A stretch of 64,000 nt of DNA from an uncultured Mycoplasmatota bacterium (GTDB taxonomy: Bacteria > Bacillota_I > Bacilli_A > RF39 > UBA660): assembly GCA_900552335.1 (NCBI GenBank), contig URZL01000003.1, forward strand, positions 1 to 64,000. The letters are read 5' to 3'. Below are positions 49,329 to 60,473 of the stretch, piece by piece. The translations under genes were made by a program, and so were the position numbers. Each line of letters starts with the position of its first letter. The stretch's first letter is position 1. Below the pieces are notes generated by a model. The model made no database searches and had not been told where the DNA came from. It worked only from the letters and a program-made list of their open reading frames with translations.

Positions 49329-50075
49329 CTACCTCCTTGTTAAAATTTCATACCCATCTTTTGTTACTAGAATGGTGTGTTCAAAATGTGCAGAAGGTAG
49401 GCCATCATCTGTTACAATTGTCCAATCATCATCTAACATTGAAACTTCTTTAGTTCCAAGATTTAACATTGGTTCAATTGCAATTGTCATTCCTTCTTTT
49501 AAGATAGGTCCAGTATTTTTTTCTCCATAATTTGGTACATCAGGCTCTTCGTGCACTTTTGTACCGATGCCATGTCCAACTAATTCTTGAACAACACCTA
49601 ATTTATATTTGTGTGCTACTGATTCAATAGCATTTCCTATATTTCCTAAGTGTACTCCTGCTTTTACTTCTTTTAAACCAGCCATTAGTGCCTCTTCTGT
49701 ATGTTTCATTAAATATTCGATTTCTTTACTTGGTGTTCCAATGACATAACTCCATGCAGAATCACCATGATAACCTTTATAGCAAGCACCAATATCTAAT
49801 TTTACAATGTCTCCTTTTTTTAACTTTCTTCTACCTGGAATTCCATGTACAACTTCATCATTTACTGATATACATATTGTACCTGGAAAACCATATAGAT
49901 TTTTGAAAGAAGGGGTAGCACCTTGTTCAAGAATATAATCGTTTGCTAATTTATCTAATTCTATTGTACTAATTCCTGGTTTTAAAAACTGTTCTAAATA
50001 ATGATGTGTATCACCAACAATTTTTCCAGCTATTCTCATTAGCTCTATTTCACGTTCTGATTTAATACTAATCAT
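49329..50075 (-). CDS. map: Methionine aminopeptidase type I
   Basis: A 248-residue metalloenzyme removing N-terminal Met. Ligands: D in VKLDIGACYKGYHGDSAW (two Asp), H in LVGHGIGTKVHEEP, E in AIEPMLNLG and E near SAHFEHTI. No N-terminal SEC-C or SH3 linker. GAAGG precedes the ATG, which overlaps the end of adk by 8 bp. Confidence 0.96.
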   Translation of the reverse strand: MISIKSEREIELMRIAGKIVGDTHHYLEQFLKPGISTIELDKLANDYILEQGATPSFKNLYGFPGTICISVNDEVVHGIPGRRKLKKGDIVKLDIGACYKGYHGDSAWSYVIGTPSKEIEYLMKHTEEALMAGLKEVKAGVHLGNIGNAIESVAHKYKLGVVQELVGHGIGTKVHEEPDVPNYGEKNTGPILKEGMTIAIEPMLNLGTKEVSMLDDDWTIVTDDGLPSAHFEHTILVTKDGYEILTRR

Positions 50076-50703
50076 ATAATACCTTCTTTATCTCTTGATA
50101 AACTTCTTCTGGATTTTTCGAACTATCAATTTGATATAAATTTCCTTTATTTTGATAATACTCAATTAAAGGAGCAGTTTCATTCATGTAGGTATCAAAT
50201 CTTACATTGAAAGTTTCTTCATTGTCATCGCTTCTTTTTACTAATGATGACTTGCAATCATCACATATCATGTTTACTTTGGAATTCATTCCATCAATCA
50301 TTGTATTGTATACATTTCCACATTTTGGACAAGATACTCTACCCACGATACGTTTTTTTGCTGTTTCTTTATCTAAATCTAAATAAATTACAGCATCTAT
50401 TTTGGTATTATTTTGCTTAAGCATTTCATCTAAAGCAATTGCTTGATTTAAATTTCTTGGAAATCCATCTAATATATAATCATTAACTGTTTCTAATTTA
50501 TTTTTTAGAATCGTTAAGATAATATCATCATTTACTAGAGATCCAGATTCCATCATTTGTTTTAGTTCTGTATTTCCCTTTTTTACTTCTTCTCTAAGAA
50601 GATCTCCTGTGGAAATATGTTCTAAATTAAATTCTTTGCTTAATCTAGATGATTGTGTTCCTTTGCCGGCTGCTGGCGGAGCAATAAATATAATACTTTT
50701 CAT
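50068..50703 (-). CDS. adk: Adenylate kinase (zinc-lid form)
   Basis: A 211-residue enzyme interconverting ATP+AMP and 2 ADP. The P-loop is FIAPPAAGKGTQSS and the NMP site is DGFPRNLNQA. The LID has four cysteines (CPKCGNVYN, CDDCKS) that bind zinc in Gram-positive enzymes. The final A of the secY stop is the first base of its ATG (TAATG), so the two are coupled. Confidence 0.96.
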   Translation of the reverse strand: MKSIIFIAPPAAGKGTQSSRLSKEFNLEHISTGDLLREEVKKGNTELKQMMESGSLVNDDIILTILKNKLETVNDYILDGFPRNLNQAIALDEMLKQNNTKIDAVIYLDLDKETAKKRIVGRVSCPKCGNVYNTMIDGMNSKVNMICDDCKSSLVKRSDDNEETFNVRFDTYMNETAPLIEYYQNKGNLYQIDSSKNPEEVYQEIKKVLYD

Positions 50704-51971
50704 TATCTTCTTCTTCCTCTTGTGTAATTACGAGTTACCAATTCACTTGATAATTGTTTATAAGTTTCGAGTGCAACTCCTACAACGATTAATAAGCTTG
50801 TTCCTCCAAGTGTAATACTTGATGGTAAGCTTGGAATTAGTGAACAAAGTATTGGAATTGCTGCTAGAATAGACAAGCTTAAAGCTCCTATAGTAGTAAT
50901 TCTTTTTAATACTTTACTAATATAATCAACAGTTTCTTCACCTGGTCTAATTCCTGGTATATATCCACCATTTTGATTAATATTTTCCGCTAATTCTTTT
51001 GGTTTCAATTGGAAAAATGTATAAAAATATGCAAAAGTAAAGATACAAACAATATATAATATGAAACCAGTTACAGATGAACTATATGATAAGTATTTAT
51101 TTACAAATAATTTTAATCCTTCGTTTTTTGTAACTGCAGCAATAATACTTGGCACAGATACAATAATAGAAGCAAATATTACTGGCATAACACCTGCTGA
51201 ATTTAGTTTGAAAGGAATATAGTTTTTAGATTGTGACATTGTTGATTTGTTTGCATATTGAATTGGAATTCTTCTTTCTGCGCATTCAATATAAACAACT
51301 CCTACAATAATTAAAACATATACAAGTAAGAATAAAGCAAATTTTAATATTCCAAATAACATTGTTTGAGTAGTTGCAAAATCAACTAAACCTGTCCATG
51401 CTTGATAGAACATATTAGGCAATGTTGCAATAATACCCGCCATAATAATCAATGAAATACCATTTCCTATTCCTTTTGCAGTAATTTGATCTCCTATCCA
51501 TAATAATAGGGAAGTTCCTGCTGTTAAAATAAGAGCAAATGTTAGATATTCCATTGGTGTTCCATTTGCTACAAAAGCAAATGAGAAAATATATCCTTGG
51601 ATAAAAGCTAATGCAATACCCATATATCTTGTTATTTGATTTAATTTTGCTCTGCCAGTTCCACCTTGTTTTGCCAAATCGGCAAAATATGGAATGACAT
51701 CTGCTTGTAATAATTGTACAATGATGGATGCCGTAATATATGGCATAACACCTAAAGCAAAAATTGAAAATTGCTCTAAGGCTCCTCCTCCCATCACATT
51801 CATTAATTCTAAAAATCCTAAATTATTTGTTCCTAAACTATCAGTGTCTATTCCTGGTACAATAATTGTTGTTCCAAGCTTAAATATAAATAAAGCAAGA
51901 AAAGTGAATAAGATTCTTTTTCTTAAATCTTTATTATTGGGATTAAATATTTGCTTGAACTCTGCAAACAT
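50703..51971 (-). CDS. secY: Preprotein translocase subunit SecY
   Basis: A 422-residue channel protein with ten membrane helices. GTTIIVPGID (plug region), GIGNGISLIIMAGI and the cytosolic loop RRIPIQYANKS are family hallmarks. GGTGATTTAAA start. Between rplO and adk in the spc operon, and works with SecA encoded at 16.4-18.9 kb. Confidence 0.97.
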   Translation of the reverse strand: MFAEFKQIFNPNNKDLRKRILFTFLALFIFKLGTTIIVPGIDTDSLGTNNLGFLELMNVMGGGALEQFSIFALGVMPYITASIIVQLLQADVIPYFADLAKQGGTGRAKLNQITRYMGIALAFIQGYIFSFAFVANGTPMEYLTFALILTAGTSLLLWIGDQITAKGIGNGISLIIMAGIIATLPNMFYQAWTGLVDFATTQTMLFGILKFALFLLVYVLIIVGVVYIECAERRIPIQYANKSTMSQSKNYIPFKLNSAGVMPVIFASIIVSVPSIIAAVTKNEGLKLFVNKYLSYSSSVTGFILYIVCIFTFAYFYTFFQLKPKELAENINQNGGYIPGIRPGEETVDYISKVLKRITTIGALSLSILAAIPILCSLIPSLPSSITLGGTSLLIVVGVALETYKQLSSELVTRNYTRGRRR

Positions 51972-51972
51972 T

Positions 51973-52416
51973 TTAAATCACCTCTGCTTTTCCACCTAGT
52001 TTTTCTATTTCTTCTTGTGCTTTTTTAGAAAATTGATTTGCTTGAACTATTAATTTTTTCTCTAAAGTTCCATTTCCTAAAATTTTAACTCCATCAAGTT
52101 GATTTTTTAAAATTCCCATTTCTTTTAATAATTCTGGTGTAACTGTTGTATTTTCTTCAAATTTATTTAAATCACTTAAGTTTAATACTGCATATGTAGT
52201 TTTGAACATTGCATTTGAGAAACCTCTTTTTGGAAGTCTTCTGAATAATGGAAGTTGTCCACCTTCAAATCCAGGTCTTACTCCTCCACCACTTCTTGCA
52301 TTTTGTCCTTTATGTCCTTTTCCACTTGTTTTTCCAAGCCCGCTTCCTGTTCCACGTCCAACTCTTTTACGAGTTTTAGTAGCTCCTTCTGCGGCATACA
52401 TTGTATGTAATTTCAT
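51973..52416 (-). CDS. rplO: Ribosomal protein uL15
   Basis: A 147-residue large-subunit protein. The glycine/arginine-rich start [24 protein letters not shown] and [23 protein letters not shown] are diagnostic. Its ATG shares bases with the rpsE stop (TAATG); no rpmD lies between them, as it would in Bacillus. Confidence 0.97.
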   Translation of the reverse strand: MKLHTMYAAEGATKTRKRVGRGTGSGLGKTSGKGHKGQNARSGGGVRPGFEGGQLPLFRRLPKRGFSNAMFKTTYAVLNLSDLNKFEENTTVTPELLKEMGILKNQLDGVKILGNGTLEKKLIVQANQFSKKAQEEIEKLGGKAEVI

Positions 52417-52922
52417 TATCTAATTTCCTCAACTTTCTTACCACGAAGTTTTGCAACTTCTTCGATTGTTCTTTGAGATTTTAATGCTTCAAGTGTTGCA
52501 TATGCCATATTAATTTTTGTATTTGATCCAAGTGATTTTGATAAAATATCTTTAACACCAGCTAATTCTAGTACGGCTCTTACTGGTCCACCAGCTTTTA
52601 CTCCTGTACCTTCTGCTGCAGGTTTTAACATAACCTTACTAGCACCTCTTACACCAATTGCTTCATGAGGAATTGTTCTTTCATCAACTAAAGAGATTCT
52701 AACAACATTTTTTTGAGCTGCTTGTGAAGCTTTTTTAATTGCATCAGGTACTTCATTTGCTTTACCAGTACCTAGTCCAACTTTACCTTTTCTGTCACCT
52801 ACAACTACTGTTGCTGAGAAACGAAAATGACGACCACCTTTTGTAACTTTTGTTACTCTTCCAATATTGATAACTTGTTCTTCATATTGTTTTGGGCGTG
52901 GTTCTCTTTTTGTTCTTTCCAT
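52416..52922 (-). CDS. rpsE: Ribosomal protein uS5
   Basis: A 168-residue small-subunit protein important for accuracy. [21 protein letters not shown] and [18 protein letters not shown] are conserved; the C-terminal [21 protein letters not shown] ends the fold. Translationally coupled to rplO. Confidence 0.97.
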   Translation of the reverse strand: MERTKREPRPKQYEEQVINIGRVTKVTKGGRHFRFSATVVVGDRKGKVGLGTGKANEVPDAIKKASQAAQKNVVRISLVDERTIPHEAIGVRGASKVMLKPAAEGTGVKAGGPVRAVLELAGVKDILSKSLGSNTKINMAYATLEALKSQRTIEEVAKLRGKKVEEIR

Positions 52923-52936
52923 TGGTTACCCTCCTT

Positions 52937-53299
52937 TTAGAATTCTAATCCATTTTCACGTGCTGCTTCTGCTAAAGCTTTTACACGGCCATGATATAAG
53001 TATCCACCTCTATCAAAGACTACTTTTTCGATTTTTGCTTTTTTTGCTCTTTTTGCTAATAATTCTCCAACTTTTGCAGCAGCTTCTGTGTTACCACCGT
53101 TAGCTAATTTTAGTTCTTTATCAATAGAGGAAGCACTTACTAATGTAGTACCTTTTTCATCATCTATGATTTGAGCAAAAATATTACTATTTGATCTAAA
53201 TACGTTTAATCTTGGAGTTGTTGCAGTGCCACTGATTTTGTTTCTTACACGTGCATGTCTAGCTAAACGTACTTCGTTACGAGCTACTTTATTAACCAT
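52937..53299 (-). CDS. rplR: Ribosomal protein uL18
   Basis: A 120-residue 5S rRNA-binding protein: [23 protein letters not shown] and [22 protein letters not shown] are the family signature. In the normal spc order between rplF and rpsE. Confidence 0.97.
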   Translation of the reverse strand: MVNKVARNEVRLARHARVRNKISGTATTPRLNVFRSNSNIFAQIIDDEKGTTLVSASSIDKELKLANGGNTEAAAKVGELLAKRAKKAKIEKVVFDRGGYLYHGRVKALAEAARENGLEF

Positions 53300-53325
53300 A
53301 GTTACTCTCCTTTACTTAAATTTAA

Positions 53326-53856
53326 TTAAGCTGCTTTCTTTCCTTCTTTACGAGGAATATATTCATCTTTATAACGAATACCTTTTCCTTTGTAAGGTTC
53401 TGGTTTTCTTAGTTTTCTAATATTAGCAGCAAATTCTCCAACTTGGCATTTATCAATACCTTTTATAACGATTTCTGTATTACTAATACCTTCAACAGTT
53501 AATCCTGATGGAACTTCAACGATATCTGAATGTGATTTACCTGTGTTTACAGTAATTTTATTACCACTTACATTGAAACGGTAACCAACACCTACAGCTT
53601 CTAATCCTTTAGAATATCCCTCTGTTACACCAATAATCATATTTCTGATATTAGCATTTGCTGTACCATGAAAGTTTTTAAAGTTATCATTTTTTCTTTC
53701 TACAATAACTTCATTATCTTTTACAGTAACTGTAATGTTTTTATTAATTTCAGTAGAAAGTTCACCTTTAGGACCTTTTACTGTAACTGTTGTACCATTT
53801 ACAGTTAATGTTACGTTTTCAGGTAAAGTTAATACTCTATTACCAATACGACTCAT
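53326..53856 (-). CDS. rplF: Ribosomal protein uL6
   Basis: A 176-residue protein with two similar domains; the C-terminal signature KCQVGEFAANIRKLRKPEPYKGKGIRY is intact. It lies near the sarcin-ricin loop in the ribosome. Usual length and position after rpsH. Confidence 0.97.
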   Translation of the reverse strand: MSRIGNRVLTLPENVTLTVNGTTVTVKGPKGELSTEINKNITVTVKDNEVIVERKNDNFKNFHGTANANIRNMIIGVTEGYSKGLEAVGVGYRFNVSGNKITVNTGKSHSDIVEVPSGLTVEGISNTEIVIKGIDKCQVGEFAANIRKLRKPEPYKGKGIRYKDEYIPRKEGKKAA

Positions 53857-53872
53857 ATTTAATCCTCTCTTT

Positions 53873-54265
53873 CTACCAAATATAAGCTAATACTTCTCCA
53901 CCTAGAGATTCTTTTCTAGCTTCTTTATCTGTCATTAATCCTTTAGATGTTGAAACAATAGCAATTCCAAGTCCATTTAATACTCTTGGAAGCTCCTCAA
54001 CTGAGGCATAAACACGTAATCCTGGTTTTGAAATTCTTTTTAATCCAGTGATTACACGTTCCTTATTTTGTCCATATTTTAAATTAAGTGAAATAATATT
54101 TTGAACATTATTTTTCTTAATTTTATAGTCACTAATGAATCCTTCTTCTTTTAAGATTCTAGCAATTTCTACTTTAATCTTTGAAGCAGGTACTTCAACT
54201 TCTTTGTATCGCATTACGTTAGCATTACGAATACGCGTTAACATATCTGCAATTGGATCTGTCAT
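53873..54265 (-). CDS. rpsH: Ribosomal protein uS8
   Basis: A 130-residue 16S rRNA-binding protein, start [20 protein letters not shown] and end [31 protein letters not shown]. In several bacteria S8 represses the spc operon; no operator was assigned here. Confidence 0.97.
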   Translation of the reverse strand: MTDPIADMLTRIRNANVMRYKEVEVPASKIKVEIARILKEEGFISDYKIKKNNVQNIISLNLKYGQNKERVITGLKRISKPGLRVYASVEELPRVLNGLGIAIVSTSKGLMTDKEARKESLGGEVLAYIW

Positions 54266-54284
54266 ACAATCCCTCCTTCTCTAA

Positions 54285-54470
54285 TTACCAACTAGATTTT
54301 TTTACACCTGGTATTTGTCCTTTATAAGCTAATTCTCTAAAACAAATACGACAAATTCCATATTTTCTAAGTACTGCGTGAGGTCTACCACATCTTTCAC
54401 AACGAGTATATTCACGTACTTTAAATTTTGGTTTTCTTGATTGTTTTACAATCATACTTTTTTTAGCCAT
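54285..54470 (-). CDS. rpsN: Ribosomal protein uS14, zinc-binding type
   Basis: A 61-residue protein of the short, zinc-binding class (rpsZ): C-x2-C pairs in [12 protein letters not shown] and [10 protein letters not shown]. The long zinc-free form is absent from the window. Situated between rplE and rpsH. Confidence 0.96.
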   Translation of the reverse strand: MAKKSMIVKQSRKPKFKVREYTRCERCGRPHAVLRKYGICRICFRELAYKGQIPGVKKSSW

Positions 54471-54489
54471 AATATCCTCCTAATATCCA

Positions 54490-55029
54490 TTATTTTTTAA
54501 ATGGCATACCGAATCCTTTTAAAAGAGATAATGCTTCTTCATTTGAAGTCGCTGTAGTAACAAATACGATATCCATACCTCTTACTTTAACAACGTTATC
54601 ATATTCAATTTCTGGGAATATTAATTGTTCTGTAAGCCCTAAAGTATAGTTACCTCTTCCATCAAAAGCTTTTGGAGATATTCCTCTAAAATCTCTTACA
54701 CGTGGTAATGTAATACTAATTAATTTATCTAAAAAGTTATACATGTTTTCTCCACGTAATGTTACTTTACAACCAATTGCTTGGCCTTCTCTTATTTTAA
54801 ATCCGGCAATTGCTTTTTTTGCTTTTGTAGCAACTGGTTTTTGTCCAGTAATTATTTCCAAATCTTTCATAGCTGCTTCTAATAATTTACTATTTGTAGA
54901 AGCATCACCACATCCAATATTTACTACGATTTTTGATAATGCTGGAACTTGATTGACATTAGCATATTTAAATTCTTCTTTTAAACTTGGTACGATTTCA
55001 TTTATATATTTTTCTTTTAGGCGGTTCAT
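54490..55029 (-). CDS. rplE: Ribosomal protein uL5
   Basis: A 179-residue 5S rRNA-binding protein. [21 protein letters not shown] and [22 protein letters not shown] are conserved. The ATG at 55029 follows AAGGAGGG; the longer frame begins with TTG inside that spacer. Confidence 0.97.
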   Translation of the reverse strand: MNRLKEKYINEIVPSLKEEFKYANVNQVPALSKIVVNIGCGDASTNSKLLEAAMKDLEIITGQKPVATKAKKAIAGFKIREGQAIGCKVTLRGENMYNFLDKLISITLPRVRDFRGISPKAFDGRGNYTLGLTEQLIFPEIEYDNVVKVRGMDIVFVTTATSNEEALSLLKGFGMPFKK

Positions 55030-55049
55030 AATCAATACCCTCCTTCCAA

Positions 55050-55358
55050 TTAATCAAGGGTTGAATTAGATTTTTTAGTTACTCTAATTTTTTTCCCTTT
55101 TTTATCTATTTCATGTCCTATTCTGGTACCTTTTTTAGTTTTAGGATCGATTATCATTACATTTGAAGCATGAATTGGAGCTTCTACTTCTACGATGCTT
55201 CCTGGTTGGTTACCTTGAGGTTTTACATGTTTTTTTGCAATGTTGATACCTTCAACGATAACTTTGTTTTCATCTCTAAGTATTTTTGTAATAGTACCTT
55301 CTTTTCCTTTATCCTTACCAGTAATAACAACAACTTTATCTCCAGTTTTAAAGTTCAT
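55050..55358 (-). CDS. rplX: Ribosomal protein uL24
   Basis: A 102-residue KOW-domain protein that starts large-subunit assembly: [21 protein letters not shown] is diagnostic, then [14 protein letters not shown]. Usual place between rplN and rplE. Confidence 0.97.
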   Translation of the reverse strand: MNFKTGDKVVVITGKDKGKEGTITKILRDENKVIVEGINIAKKHVKPQGNQPGSIVEVEAPIHASNVMIIDPKTKKGTRIGHEIDKKGKKIRVTKKSNSTLD

Positions 55359-55379
55359 ACTGTCTCTCCTTCCTGAAAA

Positions 55380-55748
55380 TTATAATACTTCTTTCGCAAG
55401 CGATACAATTTTCATAAAATCATGATCACGTAATTCACGTGCTACTGGTCCAAATACACGAGTTCCAACTGGACTCTTATCATCTTTAATAATTACACAT
55501 GCATTATCATCGAACTTAATATAAGATCCGTCTTCTCTTCTTAGACCAAATTTGCTTCTAACAACTACAGCTTTTACAACTTTTCCTTTTTTTACTGTAC
55601 CGTTAGGAGTTGCTTTTTTTACAGTTGCAACAACTATATCACCAATATTACCAGTTTTAACTTTGCTTCCACCAAGTACACGAATAACGCTTATTTCACG
55701 AGCACCTGAATTGTCTGCTACTTTTAAACGGCTTTCTTGTTGAATCAT
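55380..55748 (-). CDS. rplN: Ribosomal protein uL14
   Basis: A 122-residue protein: [27 protein letters not shown] at the start and [24 protein letters not shown] in the centre are family signatures. It forms part of the subunit interface. Confidence 0.97.
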   Translation of the reverse strand: MIQQESRLKVADNSGAREISVIRVLGGSKVKTGNIGDIVVATVKKATPNGTVKKGKVVKAVVVRSKFGLRREDGSYIKFDDNACVIIKDDKSPVGTRVFGPVARELRDHDFMKIVSLAKEVL

Positions 55749-55773
55749 ATATTGATCCTCCTTCCAGTTTCAA

Positions 55774-56028
55774 TTATAAAATAATTGCTTTTTCTACAAT
55801 TTCTACTAAACGAAAACGTTTTGTTCTAGATAATGGTCTAGTTTCAACAATACGTACGATATCGCCAATTTTTGCTTCGTTCTTTTCATCATGAGCAGCA
55901 TATTTTTTAGAATATTTTACACGTTTTTTATAAAGTGGATGATTTTTGTAAGTTTCAACTAATACTGTAATTGTTTTATCAGTTTTATCGCTTACTACTC
56001 TTCCAACTAATTCTCTTTTTCTTTCCAT
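55774..56028 (-). CDS. rpsQ: Ribosomal protein uS17
   Basis: An 84-residue OB-fold protein: [21 protein letters not shown] and [24 protein letters not shown] are diagnostic. It starts 3 bp after rpmC. Confidence 0.97.
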   Translation of the reverse strand: MERKRELVGRVVSDKTDKTITVLVETYKNHPLYKKRVKYSKKYAAHDEKNEAKIGDIVRIVETRPLSRTKRFRLVEIVEKAIIL

Positions 56029-56031
56029 TAA

Positions 56032-56235
56032 TTAACCCTCCTTAACTTCTAATTCACGTTCACGTAAAATTGTTTTCATACGGGCAACTAATTTTCTTAA
56101 TTCATTAATACGTGCTGGTTTTTCTAAATTACCTGTAGCTTGGCTGAAACGTAAATTGAATAGTTCTTCTTTATATTCAGCAATTTTATTCATGATTTCT
56201 TCATTTGTTAAAGCTCTAATTTCACTATTCTTCAT
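56032..56235 (-). CDS. rpmC: Ribosomal protein uL29
   Basis: A 67-residue protein; [30 protein letters not shown] is characteristic. The ATG at 56235 lies 9 nt after AGGAGG, within the end of rplP (11-bp overlap); the ATG at 56244 directly abuts that site and is rejected. Confidence 0.95.
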   Translation of the reverse strand: MKNSEIRALTNEEIMNKIAEYKEELFNLRFSQATGNLEKPARINELRKLVARMKTILRERELEVKEG

Positions 56236-56653
56236 TCGCTTCATCCTCCTTTTTTACAAATTTACATTTGATTGGTAGTTTATGCATAGCAAGTCTTAAC
56301 GCTTCGCGTGCTACTTCTTCACTTACATCACCAATTTCAAACATAATTTTTCCTTTTTTTACTACTGCTACCCATACTTCTGGTTGTCCTTTACCTTTAC
56401 CCATACGAGTTTCCAAAGGAATTTTAGTTAGTGATAAATGTGGAAATATATTAATCCATACTTTACCACCACGTTTCATATATCTTGTCATTGCAACACG
56501 AGCTGCTTCGATTTGTTGTTGCGTAATCCAAGCACCTTCCATTGCCATTAATCCATATTCTCCAAAATGTAATTCTGTATTACCTTTTGCTACACCATCA
56601 TATCTCAATCTATGAGGTCTTCTATATTTAGTTCTTTTTGGTATTAACGCCAT
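56225..56653 (-). CDS. rplP: Ribosomal protein uL16
   Basis: A 142-residue protein near the peptidyl transferase centre: [20 protein letters not shown] and [24 protein letters not shown] sequence are diagnostic. GGGAGG precedes the ATG at 56653. The gene overlaps the end of rpsC by 26 bp in another frame, so its ribosome binding site is inside rpsC. Confidence 0.96.
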   Translation of the reverse strand: MALIPKRTKYRRPHRLRYDGVAKGNTELHFGEYGLMAMEGAWITQQQIEAARVAMTRYMKRGGKVWINIFPHLSLTKIPLETRMGKGKGQPEVWVAVVKKGKIMFEIGDVSEEVAREALRLAMHKLPIKCKFVKKEDEANEE

Positions 56654-57305
56654 TAGTATTACCTCCCTTTTCTTTTGAGGCAAGGATTTCACCTTTATAA
56701 ATCCATACTTTTACACCGATTTTACCATAAGTTGTATCAGCTTCTTTGTGAGCATAATCAATATCTGCTCTTAAAGTATGTAAAGGAATATTTCCTTCTG
56801 TATATCCTTCTGTTCTAGCCATATCAGCGCCACCTAAACGACCTGATACTGAAGTTTTAATTCCTTTTGCTCCTGCTTTCATAGCATTTCTAATTGCTCT
56901 TTTTTGTGCAATTCTAAATGATACTCTATTTTCAATTTGATGAGCAATATTTTCAGCAACTAATGCTGCATCAATATCTGGATTTTTAACTTCTTTAATT
57001 GAAATTTGTATATTTTCATTAACTAATTTTGCAACTTCATTTTTAAGTTTTTCTATTTCTTCGCCACTGTGTCCAATAATTACACCTGGTTTTGCTGTAC
57101 TAATGATAACTTCTGTTTTATTAGCATTTCTTTCAATAAGAATACTTGAAACTGCTGCGTCTTTTAGTTTTTTTTCTAAAAATCTACGAATTTTAACATC
57201 ATTGTTTAAAAATTTTGCGAAATCTTTATTACCTGCATACCATTTTGATTCCCAAGTTTTATTGATTCCAACTCTAAGTCCTATTGGACTAACTTTTTGA
57301 CCCAT
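56628..57305 (-). CDS. rpsC: Ribosomal protein uS3
   Basis: A 225-residue small-subunit protein with a KH domain: [22 protein letters not shown] at the start, [15 protein letters not shown] (KH loop) and [15 protein letters not shown] in the C-domain. It ends with a Gly/Asn/Lys-rich tail that overlaps rplP. Confidence 0.97.
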   Translation of the reverse strand: MGQKVSPIGLRVGINKTWESKWYAGNKDFAKFLNNDVKIRRFLEKKLKDAAVSSILIERNANKTEVIISTAKPGVIIGHSGEEIEKLKNEVAKLVNENIQISIKEVKNPDIDAALVAENIAHQIENRVSFRIAQKRAIRNAMKAGAKGIKTSVSGRLGGADMARTEGYTEGNIPLHTLRADIDYAHKEADTTYGKIGVKVWIYKGEILASKEKGGNTNGVNTKKN

Positions 57306-57316
57306 CAGTTTACCTC

Positions 57317-57652
57317 CTATCTAACGTCACTAACAACAATTGTTATATGACTTGTTCTTTTCTTAATTGGATCTACATGACCACGTGATCCAAATTTCAT
57401 TCTTTTCATTGTTTGACCTTCATTTACATATGCTTCTTTTACATATAAATTTTCTTTGTCTAAACCTAAATTATTGCAAGCATTTGCAACTGCAGAAGTA
57501 AGTACTTTTCTACTTAATCTTGCAGATTCTTTATTAATATTACTTAAAATAATATCAGCTTCTACTACATTTTTTCCACGTATTAAATCTATAACTAAAC
57601 GGCATTTACGAGGAGCAATTCTAAGACCTTTTGCTATCGCTTTTGTTTCCAT
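57317..57652 (-). CDS. rplV: Ribosomal protein uL22
   Basis: A 111-residue protein lining the exit tunnel: [23 protein letters not shown] and the tunnel loop [22 protein letters not shown] are intact, so there is no obvious macrolide-type deletion. Confidence 0.97.
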   Translation of the reverse strand: METKAIAKGLRIAPRKCRLVIDLIRGKNVVEADIILSNINKESARLSRKVLTSAVANACNNLGLDKENLYVKEAYVNEGQTMKRMKFGSRGHVDPIKKRTSHITIVVSDVR

Positions 57653-57677
57653 TTTAGTCCTCCTTCCTGATCAATCA

Positions 57678-57950
57678 CTATTTTTTATCTTTGTTTTCGC
57701 CGTGTCCACCACATTTACGAGTTGGAGCAAATTCTCCTAATTTATGTCCAACCATATCTTCTGTTACATAAACTGGGATGAATTCTTTCCCTGAATGAAC
57801 ACCAAATGTATGTCCAATAAATTCAGGGAAAATTGTTGAACGGCGAGACCAAGTTTTAATTACTTCTTTTTTTCCAGTTTCATTTAATTTTTTTACCTTT
57901 TTCATTAGACTTTCATCTACGAAAGGTCCTTTTTTTAAACTTCTAGCCAT
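57678..57950 (-). CDS. rpsS: Ribosomal protein uS19
   Basis: A 90-residue small-subunit head protein: [19 protein letters not shown] and [27 protein letters not shown] are diagnostic. Located between rplB and rplV. Confidence 0.97.
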   Translation of the reverse strand: MARSLKKGPFVDESLMKKVKKLNETGKKEVIKTWSRRSTIFPEFIGHTFGVHSGKEFIPVYVTEDMVGHKLGEFAPTRKCGGHGENKDKK

Positions 57951-57966
57951 CTAAACCATCCTTTCA

Positions 57967-58797
57967 CTATTTTTTACGACGACGAACAATTAATTTGTCA
58001 GTTGATTTTTTATTTTTACGTGTTTTATATCCTAATGCTGGTTTACCCCAAGGAGTAACTGGTCCTTTACGTCCGATTGGTGCTCTACCTTCACCACCAC
58101 CATGTGGGTGATCATTAGGGTTCATAACAGAACCACGAACAGTTGGGCGAATACCCATATGTCTCTTACGTCCTGCTTTTCCTAAGCTAACAAGTTCATG
58201 ATCAGCATTTCCTACTTCTCCAATTGTTGCATAGCAAACGCTAAGAACTTTTCTTACTTCACCGCTAGTTAAACGAATTAAAGTATATTTTCCTTCACGT
58301 CCTAAGATTTGTGCACTTGAACCTGCACTTCTAACTAGGCTTGCGCCTTTTCCAGGATTTAATTCAATATTATGAACTAAAGTACCTTCTGGAATTTTTC
58401 CAAGTGGCAAAGCATTTCCTGCTTTAATATCTGAATTTTCACCACTTACAATTTTGTCTCCAACTTTTAATCCTTTTGGAGCAATGATGTATCTTTTTTC
58501 ACCATCTACATATTTAATTAAAGCAATGTTAGCACTTCTGTTTGGATCGTATTCAATAGTTGCTACAGTACCAACTACATCATATTTATCTCTTTTAAAA
58601 TCAATAATACGATATTTTCTTTTAGCACCGCCACCGATATGTCTTACAGTAATTCTACCTTGATTGTTACGACCACCAGTTTTCTTTAATGTTACTACTA
58701 ATGATTTTTCTGGAGTACTTGTTGTAATTTCTTCATTTACTAATTTTGACATTCCACGAGTACCATTAGTCATTGGTTTATAATTTTTAATAGCCAT
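57967..58797 (-). CDS. rplB: Ribosomal protein uL2
   Basis: A 276-residue core large-subunit protein; the conserved [22 protein letters not shown] loop near the peptidyl transferase centre is present, and the basic C-terminal tail is complete. Confidence 0.98.
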   Translation of the reverse strand: MAIKNYKPMTNGTRGMSKLVNEEITTSTPEKSLVVTLKKTGGRNNQGRITVRHIGGGAKRKYRIIDFKRDKYDVVGTVATIEYDPNRSANIALIKYVDGEKRYIIAPKGLKVGDKIVSGENSDIKAGNALPLGKIPEGTLVHNIELNPGKGASLVRSAGSSAQILGREGKYTLIRLTSGEVRKVLSVCYATIGEVGNADHELVSLGKAGRKRHMGIRPTVRGSVMNPNDHPHGGGEGRAPIGRKGPVTPWGKPALGYKTRKNKKSTDKLIVRRRKK

Positions 58798-58815
58798 TAT
58801 ATACCTCCTTTAGGA

Positions 58816-59094
58816 TTAGTTAAGTTCGATTGAACTTCCTTCTTTTAATTTAACGATTGCTTTTTTAACTTTATTTGTTTTTCCAGTATAACGTCCTACT
58901 CTTTTTTTCTTTGGCTTTACGTTTACTGTATTAACACTATCTACTTTTACATTGAAAATTGCTTCAATTGCTTGTTTGATTTGTGTTTTATTTGCTCTTA
59001 CATCAACACTGAATGTAATTACATTATTTGCTGCTAATGTAGAACTTTTTTCTGTAATAATTGGCGCTTTGATGATATCTCTATAATTATTCAT
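58816..59094 (-). CDS. rplW: Ribosomal protein uL23
   Basis: A 92-residue protein at the tunnel exit, docking site for trigger factor and [19 protein letters not shown] and [21 protein letters not shown] are diagnostic. Its ATG overlaps the rplD stop (TAATG). Confidence 0.97.
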   Translation of the reverse strand: MNNYRDIIKAPIITEKSSTLAANNVITFSVDVRANKTQIKQAIEAIFNVKVDSVNTVNVKPKKKRVGRYTGKTNKVKKAIVKLKEGSSIELN

Positions 59095-59717
59095 TATTGA
59101 AGCACCTCCTCAATTGTTTTTACAGCTGCTTCTTCAATAATCATTTTATCAGCTGCAATAATATCTAAAACATTGATTTCATCTGCTTGTAATAAATTTA
59201 CATAATTTAAATTACGAGTAGCTAAAATCATATTTTCGTCTAATTCGTTTACAACGATTAATACATTTTTAGTAGCTTCTAATCCATTCAAAATTGCTTT
59301 TAAATCTTTTGTTTTAGAAGTTTCTAATTTAAATGAATCAACAACGATTAATTCACTATTAATTGTTTTGTATGCTAAAGCTGATTTTAAAGCTAAACGT
59401 CTTTCTTTTCTATTCATCTTTTTAGCATAACTTCTCATATGTGGTCCGAATACTACACCACCGTGATACCATTGAGCAGCACGAATAGATCCTTGTCTAG
59501 CACGTCCTGTTCCTTTTTGTCTCCATGGTTTTCTTCCACCACCACTTACTTCACTACGTGTTTTTGTTTCATGAGTACCTTGTCTTTCAGAATTTCTAGC
59601 TAATGTAATTGCATCATATAAAACAGCATCATTTGGAACAATTCCAAATACTTCTTCATTTAAAGCGATGTCATTTATTTGTTCGCCTTTAAGATTAACA
59701 ATATTCATTTTTTTCAT
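59094..59717 (-). CDS. rplD: Ribosomal protein uL4
   Basis: A 207-residue protein with the tunnel loop [25 protein letters not shown]. In gamma-proteobacteria L4 represses the S10 operon; no such role can be read here. AGGAGG start. Confidence 0.97.
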   Translation of the reverse strand: MKKMNIVNLKGEQINDIALNEEVFGIVPNDAVLYDAITLARNSERQGTHETKTRSEVSGGGRKPWRQKGTGRARQGSIRAAQWYHGGVVFGPHMRSYAKKMNRKERRLALKSALAYKTINSELIVVDSFKLETSKTKDLKAILNGLEATKNVLIVVNELDENMILATRNLNYVNLLQADEINVLDIIAADKMIIEEAAVKTIEEVLQ

Positions 59718-59727
59718 ATTGTACCTC

Positions 59728-60456
59728 CTATTCTGAAACCGTTTCTTCTGATACTTCTTGAGTTTCAGCTTCTACTGTTTCTACTGGTGCTTCTACATAA
59801 CTGTTTAATTCTTCCATTTCATTTACTTTTCCTGCTTTTTTTACAGATGTTTTAATTGTTACTACAGAATTTTTAGCTCCTGGAACATTTCCTTTTACTA
59901 AGATAATATTATTTTCAACATCTACTTGTACAATCTCTAAATTTTGGATTGTAACAGTTAAGCTACCCATATGTCCTGGTAATTTTTTACCTTTAAATAC
60001 ACGCATTGGTCTCATTGTACCCATAGATCCTGGTCCTCTATGATAATGTGAACCATGTCCCATAGGTCCTCTTGATTGGTTATGACGTTTAATAACCCCT
60101 TGAAACCCTTTACCTTTACTAGTTCCTGTAACATCAACAACTTCACCTTCAGTAAAGATATCTGCAGAGATTTCTTGACCTAATGTATAAGCGTTAACGT
60201 CTACACCTCTAATTTCTTTAAAGAAGCGCTTAGGTGCAGTATTTGCTTTTTTCGTAATTCCTACGCTTGCTTTTGTCGCTAACTTTTCTCTTTTTGTATC
60301 AAAACCTAATTGAATTGCTTCGTAACCATCATTTTCCATAGTCTTAATTTGTGTTACCACATTTGGTTCTACTTCAATAACAGTTACAGGAATTAATTTA
60401 CCAGATTTTGTAAATACTTGAGTCATTCCTAATTTACGACCTAAGATTCCTTTCAT
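59728..60456 (-). CDS. rplC: Ribosomal protein uL3 with acidic C-terminal extension
   Basis: A 242-residue protein. [20 protein letters not shown] and the peptidyl-transferase loop [14 protein letters not shown] are intact. After the normal end (about residue 210) there is an acidic tail ([21 protein letters not shown] region), longer than in most L3 proteins and unlikely to contact RNA. Confidence 0.96.
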   Translation of the reverse strand: MKGILGRKLGMTQVFTKSGKLIPVTVIEVEPNVVTQIKTMENDGYEAIQLGFDTKREKLATKASVGITKKANTAPKRFFKEIRGVDVNAYTLGQEISADIFTEGEVVDVTGTSKGKGFQGVIKRHNQSRGPMGHGSHYHRGPGSMGTMRPMRVFKGKKLPGHMGSLTVTIQNLEIVQVDVENNIILVKGNVPGAKNSVVTIKTSVKKAGKVNEMEELNSYVEAPVETVEAETQEVSEETVSE

Positions 60457-60473
60457 ATTATTTCCTCCTTATT

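Noticed and set aside
56225-57305. Frameshift between rpsC and rplP
   Set aside because: The genes overlap by 26 bp in different frames, but both have complete ends and rplP has its own start at 56653; normal coupling.
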